Shown here one piece after another: positions 1 through 7,247 of a stretch of 53,137 bases of DNA. Below the pieces are notes generated by a model. The model saw only the letters and a list, made by a program, of their open reading frames with translations, was not told the DNA's origin and did not search any database. This DNA comes from an uncultured Bacteroidales bacterium (GTDB lineage Bacteria > Bacteroidota > Bacteroidia > Bacteroidales > UBA932). The stretch lies in assembly GCA_947306365.1 (NCBI GenBank), contig CAMZGD010000016.1, positions 1 through 53,137 on the forward strand. Direction: 5' to 3'. The translations under genes were made by a program, and so were the position numbers. Every line of letters begins with the position of its first letter. Position 1 is the stretch's first letter.

Positions 1-1021
1 CGCTGATCAGCGCGGCGAACTTCGGGCAGAAGCTCAGGAGGATGGCGAAGCAGGCCGCGATGCGGATCACGCGCGGGTCGAAGACGCGGGTGAGGTTGAG
101 CACGCCCGTGTTCTCTCCGTAGGTGGTGTTGGCCGGAGCGCCGAAGAGCGAGGCCAGGATGGTGGCCAGGCCGTCGCCCATCAGGGTGCGGTGAAGACCC
201 GGATCGCCCAGGTAGTTCACACCCGTCGTAGAGGAGATGGCGCACATGTCGCCGATGTGCTCGACCATGGTGGCCAGCGAGATCGGCAGGATGGCGATGA
301 TGGCCGCCACGATCAAACCCCAGTTCGGCGACTGGAACACAGCGAACGCGGTGTTCTGCATCTGGAACGGAACGCCGAGCCAGGCGGCATCCTTCACGCC
401 GCTGAAATCACACAGGCCGAAGCAGGCCGCCACAATGTAGGATCCGAGGACGCCGAGCAGGATCGGAACGATCTTGACCATGCCCTTGCCCCAGATGTTG
501 CACACGATGATGATGGCGATGGCCAGCAGGGCGATCCACCAATTGGTGCTGCAGTTGGAAATGGCCGAACCCGAGAGGCAGAGACCGATGGCGATGATGA
601 TCGGACCGGTGACCACGGGCGGGAAGAAGCGCATCACCTTCTTCGGGCCGAAAGCGGCGAACAGCGCGGCCAGGATGAAATACATCAGGCCGGCGCAGAC
701 CACGCCGATGCAGGCGTACGGCAGCGATTCGGCCAGCGAAAGGCCCTGGTCGGCCCCCATCTGGGTAACGGCGGCATAGCCGCCCAGGAACGCGAAGGAG
801 GACCCGAGGAATGCGGGCACCTTCCACTTGGTCAGAAAATGGAACAGAAGGGTTCCCAACCCCGCAAAAAGAAGGGTTGCCGATACTGACAACCCTGTAA
901 TGACCGGTACTAAGACAGTGGCCCCGAACATGGCGAACAAATGCTGCAGTCCGAGGAGTGTCATCTTAGGCTTTCCGAGTGTACGGGCGTCGAAGATTGC
1001 TTGATTGTTATTCGTGGACAT
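1..1021 (-). CDS. uraA: Uracil/xanthine permease (partial, C-terminus outside window)
   Basis: Nucleobase:cation symporter of the NCS2 family, an inner-membrane carrier for uracil or xanthine. The minus-strand frame is open from an ATG at 1021 to the window edge, about 340 residues. It begins with a short polar stretch and then many hydrophobic segments. It carries the family motif NTTYGENTGV near residue 305, preceded by a Gly/Ala-Pro-rich turn, as in UraA. The start is fixed by a Bacteroidota promoter box 18 bases upstream. The C-terminal helices are missing only because the window ends. Substrate (uracil versus xanthine) cannot be decided from this fragment. Confidence 0.9.
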   Translation of the reverse strand, partial: MSTNNNQAIFDARTLGKPKMTLLGLQHLFAMFGATVLVPVITGLSVSATLLFAGLGTLLFHFLTKWKVPAFLGSSFAFLGGYAAVTQMGADQGLSLAESLPYACIGVVCAGLMYFILAALFAAFGPKKVMRFFPPVVTGPIIIAIGLCLSGSAISNCSTNWWIALLAIAIIIVCNIWGKGMVKIVPILLGVLGSYIVAACFGLCDFSGVKDAAWLGVPFQMQNTAFAVFQSPNWGLIVAAIIAILPISLATMVEHIGDMCAISSTTGVNYLGDPGLHRTLMGDGLATILASLFGAPANTTYGENTGVLNLTRVFDPRVIRIAACFAILLSFCPKFAALIS

Positions 1022-1038
1022 ATGACGTGATTTTACTG

Positions 1039-1062
1039 CAAATATACGGCAACTGCGACAAA
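1039..1062 (-). promoter_or_regulatory. Promoter of the uraA-like gene
   Basis: On the minus strand TTTG (1062-1059) is followed after 12 bases by TATATTTG (1046-1039), matching the Bacteroidota -33/-7 consensus TTTG...TAnnTTTG. The same spacing, TTG to TA of 15 bases, recurs before dnaN and tRNA-Lys in this window. It predicts a leader of only about 10-15 bases. Confidence 0.75.
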
Positions 1063-1078
1063 TTGCAGCAGGCCTGCA

Positions 1079-1101
1079 GAAAACTTTTTCAAGAAGTTTT
1101 C
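1079..1101 (-). terminator. Weak hairpin between STAS gene and uraA
   Basis: An 8-base inverted repeat (1079-1086 with 1094-1101, gaaaactt/aagttttc) with a 7-base loop lies between the end of the STAS gene and the uraA promoter. It could end the long upstream operon. It is AT-rich and short, so this is a tentative call. Confidence 0.3.
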
Positions 1102-1141
1102 AACAGTTCCAGAGGCCCGGGCGGCCGGTCCGTCCCGGGTC

Positions 1142-1444
1142 CTAGAGAATCGTGATGATGTGGGAGAAGCCCGTGATGTCGAACACTTCCTTCACGTGCG
1201 GACGCATGTTCCGGAGCACCAGCTTCGCGCCGCGCGAAGCGACGTTCTTCTGCAGCATCAGGAACATCCGGAGCCCCTGGCTGCTGGTGTATTCCATATC
1301 CGCGCAGTCCATGTCGATCTCCGTATGGGCGCCGTTGAGCAACGGCGTGATGTCTTTCATAAACTGGTCGGCATTGGTGGTGTCGATGCGGCCCTCGAGT
1401 TTGACGAGCGCCTTCTCCCCTTCTTCGTTGATGATTACGTTCAT
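1142..1444 (-). CDS. STAS-domain anti-sigma factor antagonist-like protein
   Basis: A 100-residue single STAS domain protein of the SpoIIAA/RsbV type, the switch component that binds an RsbW-type kinase when unphosphorylated. The conserved loop reads EYTSSQGLRMF (residues 51-61), and the Ser-Ser pair at 54-55 contains the expected phosphorylation site. The ATG at 1444 overlaps the stop of the SpoIIE phosphatase gene by one base (TAATG), so the two are translationally coupled. This suggests the phosphatase dephosphorylates this protein. The counter-acting kinase is probably the HATPase half of the fusion protein three genes upstream. Its final target (a sigma factor or another protein) is not in the operon. 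Confidence 0.88.
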   Translation of the reverse strand: MNVIINEEGEKALVKLEGRIDTTNADQFMKDITPLLNGAHTEIDMDCADMEYTSSQGLRMFLMLQKNVASRGAKLVLRNMRPHVKEVFDITGFSHIITIL

Positions 1445-3366
1445 TATTCTTGTATCGTTTTTGTTGCTGGATTCCAAAGTACGGACAACAGGGTGATGTC
1501 GTCGTTCTGGTCGGCCCCGTCTGTGAAACGCTTCACCCGGGCATACAGGTCGATGACGGCCGCCTTGGCGGACGCATCGGGTGTGAGGCCGGCGGCCCAT
1601 TCCAGCAGCCGGTCTTCCCCGAACTGCTTCTTGTCCGCCTGCTCCGCTTCGGTCACGCCGTCCGTGTACAACACAAGACGCGTGCCGGGTTCCAGGTCGA
1701 TCGTCTCATCCTGGTACGGAAAATTCTCGAACAGGCCGGCCGCCAGGTTGGGCCGGGCCCGCAGGTACGCCGCCTTCCCGTCGGGATGCACGACCAGGAT
1801 CGGGTTGTGCCCGGCATTGCAATAGTCCATCCGTCCCGTTTTCAGGTCGATCTTCCCGGCAAAAATCGTGACAAACATCTCATTTTGGTTGCCGTCGCAC
1901 AAACAATTGTTCACACGCCGCATCACTTCGGCCATCGGAAGCCCGAGCGCACCGATGAAACGGAAGGCGGCACGGGTGATCGCCATGAACAGCGCGGCCG
2001 GGACACCCTTGCCGGAGACGTCTCCCACCAGGAAGTACAGACTGCCGCCCGCCTCGATGAAATCGTAAAGGTCGCCGCCCACTTCCCGGGCCGGCTGGAC
2101 CATCGCATAGAAGTCGCAGTTCCCCTTCAGTTCGAACGCTTTGGGCAGCATGCTCATCTGGATGTCGCGGGCGATGCTCAGTTCGCTTTCATAGCGTTCG
2201 TTGGAGGCCGTCGTCGACTTGAGTTCCGCAATGTAGTCGTTGATGGAACGCTGCATGTAGTCGAGCGAGTTGCGCAGCGTCAGCAGTTCGTCACGGGTGC
2301 TCACCTCCGGGATCCGCGCCTTGAAATTGCCCTTGGCGATGGTAAGCGCCGCGTTGCTGAACTCCACGATGGGCATCGTCTGCCGGCGGACGATCCTGCG
2401 GCAGCCGAAAAAGAGACCGAGCAGTCCCAGCAGCAGCAGCGCGCCGAGCACGAAGTTCACGACATACGCATTCCGGAAGATGTCCATATCGGAGCAGATG
2501 AGGGCAAGGGCCCATCCGTTGCTGAGCGGGGCGAAGACCGCGAAGGAATCGGTCCCGTCATTGTCGAAGCGCAACATGCCGCGCTCTCCGGCCAGCAAGT
2601 GCCGGGCGATGGTCATGGCGGTCGTGTCGCGCATCTCCAGCGCGGACGTGAAGACCGTCTCGTTGAGGACCTTGGCGCTGTCGGGATGCGCGATGTATGC
2701 GCCGTTCCGGCCCACCATCAACGTATAGGAGTGCTCGTAAGGCTTGATCGAGCGGACCAGGTCGGAAAGCCACTCCAGCGAGATGTCCGCCGTCAGGATT
2801 CCGTAGATGGCGCCCGTCTCGTCCTTGAGCGGCATCGAATAGGTCGACATACGCTGTTCGCCGCCCCCTTCGTCATAATAAGGTTCGCTCCAATACGGGC
2901 GACCGAGCAGCTTGGGAATCTGGTACCAGTCCAGCATCGGATAGTCGTAGTCGGCTCCCCCCATCTGGATGGAACGGATCTCGCCGGAGGTGGCGTCCAC
3001 ATAGGTGAAGGGCGCGAAATACGGACGGCCCTTGAACGCACCCGGTTCGAACGCCACCGTGCTGCCCACGATATTGGGGTTGGCCGAAACCAGTTCCCGG
3101 GGCACCTGGCAGACCATCGCCTCGTCGTCACGGTGCTGCTCGACAATCCAGTCGACGTTGTCGACCGCACGCTCCACTTCCGTAATGACCTTTTCAATAT
3201 CGAGGATGGCATTGTCGAGTTCTTTCTGGGTAAGCTGAACCGCACTTTTCCGGACAGCAGACCGTACGAACAGGCCGAACACGACCGATACGAACAACAT
3301 CAGTCCCGCAGAGATCAAGAGGACGTACAGGCTGAGCCGCGATGCGAAATTCTTCTTGACGCTCAT
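1444..3366 (-). CDS. Membrane dCache-HAMP-SpoIIE family serine phosphatase
   Basis: A 640-residue RsbU-type sensor phosphatase. It has a membrane segment at about 10-34, an extracytoplasmic dCache-like sensor (about 40-295), a second membrane segment (about 301-322), a HAMP linker (about 323-378), a short coiled coil, and a PP2C-type SpoIIE domain (about 420-632). Catalytic landmarks are GDVSGKGVPAALFM, NAGHNP, LYTDGVTEA and QNDDITLL. The likely reaction is dephosphorylation of the STAS protein encoded directly downstream in response to a periplasmic signal. The ATG at 3366 overlaps the stop of the binding-protein gene (ATGA). The adjacent solute-binding protein may present the ligand to the Cache domain, which is inference. 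Confidence 0.92.
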   Translation of the reverse strand: MSVKKNFASRLSLYVLLISAGLMLFVSVVFGLFVRSAVRKSAVQLTQKELDNAILDIEKVITEVERAVDNVDWIVEQHRDDEAMVCQVPRELVSANPNIVGSTVAFEPGAFKGRPYFAPFTYVDATSGEIRSIQMGGADYDYPMLDWYQIPKLLGRPYWSEPYYDEGGGEQRMSTYSMPLKDETGAIYGILTADISLEWLSDLVRSIKPYEHSYTLMVGRNGAYIAHPDSAKVLNETVFTSALEMRDTTAMTIARHLLAGERGMLRFDNDGTDSFAVFAPLSNGWALALICSDMDIFRNAYVVNFVLGALLLLGLLGLFFGCRRIVRRQTMPIVEFSNAALTIAKGNFKARIPEVSTRDELLTLRNSLDYMQRSINDYIAELKSTTASNERYESELSIARDIQMSMLPKAFELKGNCDFYAMVQPAREVGGDLYDFIEAGGSLYFLVGDVSGKGVPAALFMAITRAAFRFIGALGLPMAEVMRRVNNCLCDGNQNEMFVTIFAGKIDLKTGRMDYCNAGHNPILVVHPDGKAAYLRARPNLAAGLFENFPYQDETIDLEPGTRLVLYTDGVTEAEQADKKQFGEDRLLEWAAGLTPDASAKAAVIDLYARVKRFTDGADQNDDITLLSVLWNPATKTIQE

Positions 3367-4307
3367 CGAATCATCTCCTTATAGTCCAGTGAATGATGGA
3401 TACATCCCGCTTCCAGCAGTGCGGCGTTGATTTCAAGGAAGCGCGCCTCGTCGACAGGCGCGTAGTCCGCCACGCCCGTGGCGGGGTTCACCTGCAGCCG
3501 CAGCACCTCTTCCAGCATCATCCGCTGCAGTGTCCGGCTGGTGGCCACGTTGTACGCGCGGATGAATTCCATCGAGATGTCGAGCGCCTCATCGGGATGC
3601 GCCCGGGCATAGTCCCAACCCCGCCGGGAAGCCCGGACGAATTTCTCGACCGTTTCCCGGTTCTGTTCATAATAGGTTTCCGTCACATACAGGCCGTCCT
3701 CCGGGAAATTGAGCCCGGCTTCCGCGAAACGGATCGTGTTCCCGGCCGGAATGCCGCCCGTTGCGAGCTGCAGCTGCAGGAATTCGCTGTAGCTGTAACA
3801 GAGCAGCGCATCGACCGCATTCGAAACGTACAGATTGATGCCGTGGATATAGGGGATCCAGGCCACGTGAAGCCCGTTCTTGTTGCAGAAGATGTCGCAG
3901 ATGTCGGCGAACCCGACTTTCCAGCGGCCGATCTTCTTCCCTTCGAGCGACTGGGGCGAATCGATGGGAAAATGCGCCGCGCACATCAGGCCGTTGACTT
4001 GTGACGTCTGCAGGACGTTGACCATCGGGACGCCTTCACTGCGGGAGACCATCGCCATGACCAGCTGGCTGGTGATGATGTCGGCCCTTCCCGTCTGCAG
4101 CTTGCCGACGGCCGTCTCGGTGGAACTGCCGCCGAAATGGTCGATCTCGACGGTCAGGCCCTCCGCTTCGTAAAAGCCCTTTTCCAATGCCACATAGTAG
4201 CCCGCAAACTGTGTCTGGGGCGTCCACTGCGGCAAGAAACGGACCGCCTGACCACAGACGGGCAGGGAAAGGAGCAAGAGGAGAGCCAACGGGAGGAAAC
4301 GTTTCAT
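3363..4307 (-). CDS. NMT1/THI5-like periplasmic binding protein, orphan
   Basis: A 314-residue protein with an N-terminal signal peptide (KRF then a Leu-rich core ending near GQA). The body matches the ABC-type NMT1/THI5/SsuA-like binding fold: VRFLPQWTPQTQFAGYYVAL, then EKGFYEAEGLTVEI and GKLQTGRADI. Relatives bind thiamine pyrimidine precursors, nitrate or alkanesulfonates. No permease or ATPase gene is next to it. It is coupled by overlaps of a few bases to an anti-sigma-kinase-like fusion upstream (TAATG) and to the Cache-SpoIIE phosphatase downstream (ATGA). A sensory rather than transport role is therefore plausible. The ligand is unknown. Confidence 0.85.
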   Translation of the reverse strand: MKRFLPLALLLLLSLPVCGQAVRFLPQWTPQTQFAGYYVALEKGFYEAEGLTVEIDHFGGSSTETAVGKLQTGRADIITSQLVMAMVSRSEGVPMVNVLQTSQVNGLMCAAHFPIDSPQSLEGKKIGRWKVGFADICDIFCNKNGLHVAWIPYIHGINLYVSNAVDALLCYSYSEFLQLQLATGGIPAGNTIRFAEAGLNFPEDGLYVTETYYEQNRETVEKFVRASRRGWDYARAHPDEALDISMEFIRAYNVATSRTLQRMMLEEVLRLQVNPATGVADYAPVDEARFLEINAALLEAGCIHHSLDYKEMIR

Positions 4308-5554
4308 TACACGACCTTTTTCTTCATTATCAACACATTACATCCATCCTCATACACATACTCGATGCTGTCCATCAACTTCTTGCACAAGAAGATGCCC
4401 AGACCGCCGATCTGCCGTTCCCCGGCCGGAAGCGTAACATCCGGATCGGGACGGTCGAGCGGGTTGAACGGTACTCCGGCATCCCTGAGCAGGATGGTGA
4501 GCATCACGCCATCGGGATCGAGTCCCGTTCCGACCTCGATCCAGCCGAGGCCGCCTTCATAGGCATAGCGTACGACGTTCTCGACAGCCTCTTCGATGGA
4601 CAGGCGAATCTTGAACTGGAGCGCCTCGTCATCCGGGATGTCGGGCGACGACATCAGGAAATCCACGATTTCGCCGCATTTGTCGACGATGGGTTCGAAT
4701 CTCTTTTTCATGGAAACGATGGAAGGAAGGATTAGTTGGATTCTTTGGGGAAGGATGTCGATGTTGAACACGTGGTCGGAGAGGATTTCCCCGTCGAGGG
4801 AGATGCCGATCAGTTCGCGGGAATGCAGTTCGACATGACGGGCCTGACGGTAAACGATCCATTTCTTCGCACGGGGATCGTCCAGATGTTCTCCCCGGCG
4901 ATACAGGGGCAGCAGCCGGAGGAATGAAAGCAGCGGCATCGGCCGGAACAGGCATACTTCCATCAGGCCGTCCGACACGTCTGCGTGCGGGGCACACCGG
5001 TATTCACCGCAACCGCAGCTGCACCCGTTGGCAATCGTGCACAGCAGCAGCCTCCGCCAGTTCAGCCTTTCTCCGTCGGCCACGGCCCGTATCCTGTTGA
5101 AACGGGAGGTCAGGAATGCCCGCAGGACGCCGATTCGCTTGTCGAACCCGACATTGACGACATTCAGTGCAAAACTGTCGTTGACCTGGATAATGTCGAT
5201 TCCCTTAGGTTCACCGGAGACCGTCTTCCGGAAAGCATTGAAATCCCGGTCCGGAAAGCAACGGATGAAGTCATTGTTCTCACCGAACGTCAGGATCGCA
5301 AGGAACTTTTCGGAGAAGCCGGCGAGGCCCGACGCCACTTCGTTCAGCATCCTCGTTCCGCCGCAGGACACGAAACAGGCTTTCACGTGTGGACGCAGGT
5401 CGCAGTAAATGCGTACGAAACGGGTTCCGTCCCCTTCGCCCAACGTCCAGTAGATCTCATAGTCCAGATCGGAGCCGGCCGATTTTATCTGCCGTTCCAA
5501 TTCACCGGAGACCCGGTCCTTTTCCCTTCCGTCAACTACAAAAATATAATGCAT
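4307..5554 (-). CDS. Lipid-kinase-like (degenerate DAGK) / RsbW-like HATPase fusion
   Basis: A 415-residue two-domain protein. Residues 1 to about 278 resemble the diacylglycerol kinase/YegS fold (LNEVASGL at 70-77, NNDFIR at 93-98, a late YRCAPH segment). The ATP-loop GGDGT is replaced by GGTRM (65-69), which suggests lost kinase activity. A Cys cluster, C178-x-C180-x-C182-x4-C187, lies in the middle. Residues about 285-412 form a GHKL ATPase of the RsbW/SpoIIAB anti-sigma kinase type: N box EEAVENVVRYAY (321-332), DAG at 358-360, GGLGIF at 383-388. There is no stop between the halves. The ATG at 5554 was chosen because it follows GGGAAG and begins 5 bases after the previous gene; upstream sequence in frame is Arg-rich and unlike protein. 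Confidence 0.82.
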   Translation of the reverse strand: MHYIFVVDGREKDRVSGELERQIKSAGSDLDYEIYWTLGEGDGTRFVRIYCDLRPHVKACFVSCGGTRMLNEVASGLAGFSEKFLAILTFGENNDFIRCFPDRDFNAFRKTVSGEPKGIDIIQVNDSFALNVVNVGFDKRIGVLRAFLTSRFNRIRAVADGERLNWRRLLLCTIANGCSCGCGEYRCAPHADVSDGLMEVCLFRPMPLLSFLRLLPLYRRGEHLDDPRAKKWIVYRQARHVELHSRELIGISLDGEILSDHVFNIDILPQRIQLILPSIVSMKKRFEPIVDKCGEIVDFLMSSPDIPDDEALQFKIRLSIEEAVENVVRYAYEGGLGWIEVGTGLDPDGVMLTILLRDAGVPFNPLDRPDPDVTLPAGERQIGGLGIFLCKKLMDSIEYVYEDGCNVLIMKKKVV

Positions 5555-5559
5555 CTTCC

Positions 5560-6150
5560 CTAAACATTCTTGGTGCCGAACACGTGTTCGATATGGTCCA
5601 GGAATTCGCGGTAGGCGTGCGTACCGGCAAGCTCGGCGAGCGATGCGGCAAGGCCGCGGTAATGCCACTCGTGGTCCTGACGGCCGCCGGGGGCGTGGAA
5701 CAGTTCCCACAGCCTGTCGCCGAGTTCGTCGTAGTCGCGGGAGATGGCCCGCATGTTCGACAGCTTGTCGCCCATTGCGACGACTTTCGCGTCGTAAGGC
5801 GCCGCGGCGATCCGGTCGATGGCGGCCTGTTTCCGGTCGCGCCAGTCCTCAGCCTCGGAGCGGGTGCCGTCGGGCTTGTCGCTGTCACTGTCGACCAGCG
5901 ATGCCACCCTGTCCCCGAACGTACGGCAAAGTTCGTCCAGCGTGACCGGCGTATCTTCCACTACGTCGTGCAGTACGGCGGCAGCGAGCATTTCGGGATC
6001 AGAAGTCATCGTCGCGACAATCGAGACCGCTTCCATCGGATGAACGATGTAGGGAAATCCTTTTCCCCGGCGTTCCGTGTCGTGGTGCGCCTTCACGGCA
6101 AATACGATGGCCTTGTCCAGCAGCGTGGTGTCGATGAAGTTGTTTGCCAT
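5560..6150 (-). CDS. HD-domain (p)ppGpp hydrolase-like protein (SAH/MESH1 type)
   Basis: A 196-residue single HD domain protein similar to the hydrolase half of RelA/SpoT and to stand-alone MESH1. Visible motifs are AHHDTERRGKGFPYIVHP (21-38), LHDVVEDT with the HD pair at 61-62, and GDKLSNMRAI, which corresponds to ADRLHNM of SpoT. The predicted activity is Mn-dependent removal of the 3'-pyrophosphate from (p)ppGpp. It starts 2 bases after the stop of a RelA/SpoT synthetase-domain gene, so synthesis and hydrolysis appear as two separate, co-transcribed proteins. Catalytic activity is inferred from the motifs. Confidence 0.85.
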   Translation of the reverse strand: MANNFIDTTLLDKAIVFAVKAHHDTERRGKGFPYIVHPMEAVSIVATMTSDPEMLAAAVLHDVVEDTPVTLDELCRTFGDRVASLVDSDSDKPDGTRSEAEDWRDRKQAAIDRIAAAPYDAKVVAMGDKLSNMRAISRDYDELGDRLWELFHAPGGRQDHEWHYRGLAASLAELAGTHAYREFLDHIEHVFGTKNV

Positions 6151-6152
6151 GG

Positions 6153-7247
6153 CTACATATCGTGTATCTTGTTCAATTGTTCAAAGATCCGTCCCGCCCG
6201 TTCGGCGTTGTACTTCGAAGGCCCGTTCAGGGCATCCAGGAACAGTTCGATCCCCTTGCAGCCGCCCAGGTCCGCCGCGTAGACGAGACAGACGTTCTGC
6301 AGTCCGAGCGTCGAGGCGATGATGTCCAGGTCCGTCCCGCTGATCTGATGGAGCGCGAGCTGGAAGGCCCTTCCCGAGCAATCCTTTCGCATGTTCTCCA
6401 CGTCGCCCAGCGTCTTGAGCCCCAGCCTGCGCATCGGCTCCAGATACGGCATGCCGCTCAATTGCTGCACCTCCGCCTGGTTGATGGCGGCGATCCGGGC
6501 ATTGAGCTTCCGGAACGGGTCGATCGCCAGATAGCTGCGGAGCGTGTCCGCGTTGAGGGATACTTCGTCGAAGTTGCCGTCCTTCACCAGCTCCTCCACC
6601 TTGCGGCGATAACCGGTCAGTTCCTCGCGGATGCGGGCGAATTCCTCGTCGGCGAGCTCCAGCATCCCGGCCAGGCGGTTCAGGCTCCGAATGTACTCCG
6701 CAGGTACCTCGACGCCGCTCTTGTAGCCGGTGTCGTGGTTCATGTTCGCCCACACGTGCTGCAGGGAAGTCCGCAGCTGCACCTCGAACCGGATGTCGTT
6801 CAGCTCCGGATATTCGGAATCCCGGTACAGCGACGCCGGCACCCTGCAGACGTAGTGGAGCGACATATAGCCGAAGGTGTCGTTGCCCAGCAGCTTGCGC
6901 TTGTCCACGGAATTGGCCCAGTCCACATCGAAGAGTCTGTCGACCAGTGCGGAGATCTTGTCCACCTCATCGACGTAGAAGGTGACGATACGGGCGCCGA
7001 CGATGTCGGTAACATCCGACAGCGACTGGTACTTGCGCCCTTTCAGCTCCAGCTTGCCGGCCAGGCTTTCCTCCTCCTTGACGCGGGCCTCCAGCCTGGA
7101 GACGCACAGCCGGCTCTGCAGCAGGCATTCGTCCAATTGAGCGAGGATGACCTCCTTCAGCCGGCGGTACACCGGAAGCTTCGCCCGGTATTCCTCCAGC
7201 ATCATCGTGCAGTGCAGGTCGAGCCCGTAATCCTCGATATTCTTCAT
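6153..7247 (-). CDS. RelA/SpoT-domain protein, putative small alarmone synthetase
   Basis: A 364-residue protein with a RelA/SpoT nucleotidyltransferase domain at about 50-200. Landmarks are SLSDVTDIVGARIVTF, YMSLHYVCRV (the Tyr-Ser-His acceptor-site motif) and FEVQLRTSLQHVWANMNHD, which contains the conserved QLRT. The ATP-binding segment before DIVGARI is divergent (KGRKYQS). A C-terminal region of about 140 residues is not assigned. There is no HD, TGS or ACT domain, so it is a small synthetase rather than full RelA. The ATG at 7247 overlaps the stop of the amidohydrolase gene (ATGA) and was preferred to an upstream in-frame start inside that gene. Confidence 0.82.
   Translation of the reverse strand: MKNIEDYGLDLHCTMMLEEYRAKLPVYRRLKEVILAQLDECLLQSRLCVSRLEARVKEEESLAGKLELKGRKYQSLSDVTDIVGARIVTFYVDEVDKISALVDRLFDVDWANSVDKRKLLGNDTFGYMSLHYVCRVPASLYRDSEYPELNDIRFEVQLRTSLQHVWANMNHDTGYKSGVEVPAEYIRSLNRLAGMLELADEEFARIREELTGYRRKVEELVKDGNFDEVSLNADTLRSYLAIDPFRKLNARIAAINQAEVQQLSGMPYLEPMRRLGLKTLGDVENMRKDCSGRAFQLALHQISGTDLDIIASTLGLQNVCLVYAADLGGCKGIELFLDALNGPSKYNAERAGRIFEQLNKIHDM

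Noticed and set aside
1102..1141. CCCGGG-rich stretch after the STAS gene as a terminator
   Set aside because: Only short 6-base palindromes pair, there is no T run, and alternative pairings are equally good.
1450..3384. A 644-codon open frame antisense to the SpoIIE phosphatase gene
   Set aside because: His/Arg/Gly-rich translation without domains; it mirrors the GC-rich third-position bias of the true gene on the minus strand.
4307..5710. A longer N-terminus (start at 5710) for the lipid-kinase-like/HATPase fusion
   Set aside because: The extra 52 residues are Arg/Pro-rich, lie inside the HD hydrolase gene, and the ATG at 5554 has a better context and family fit.
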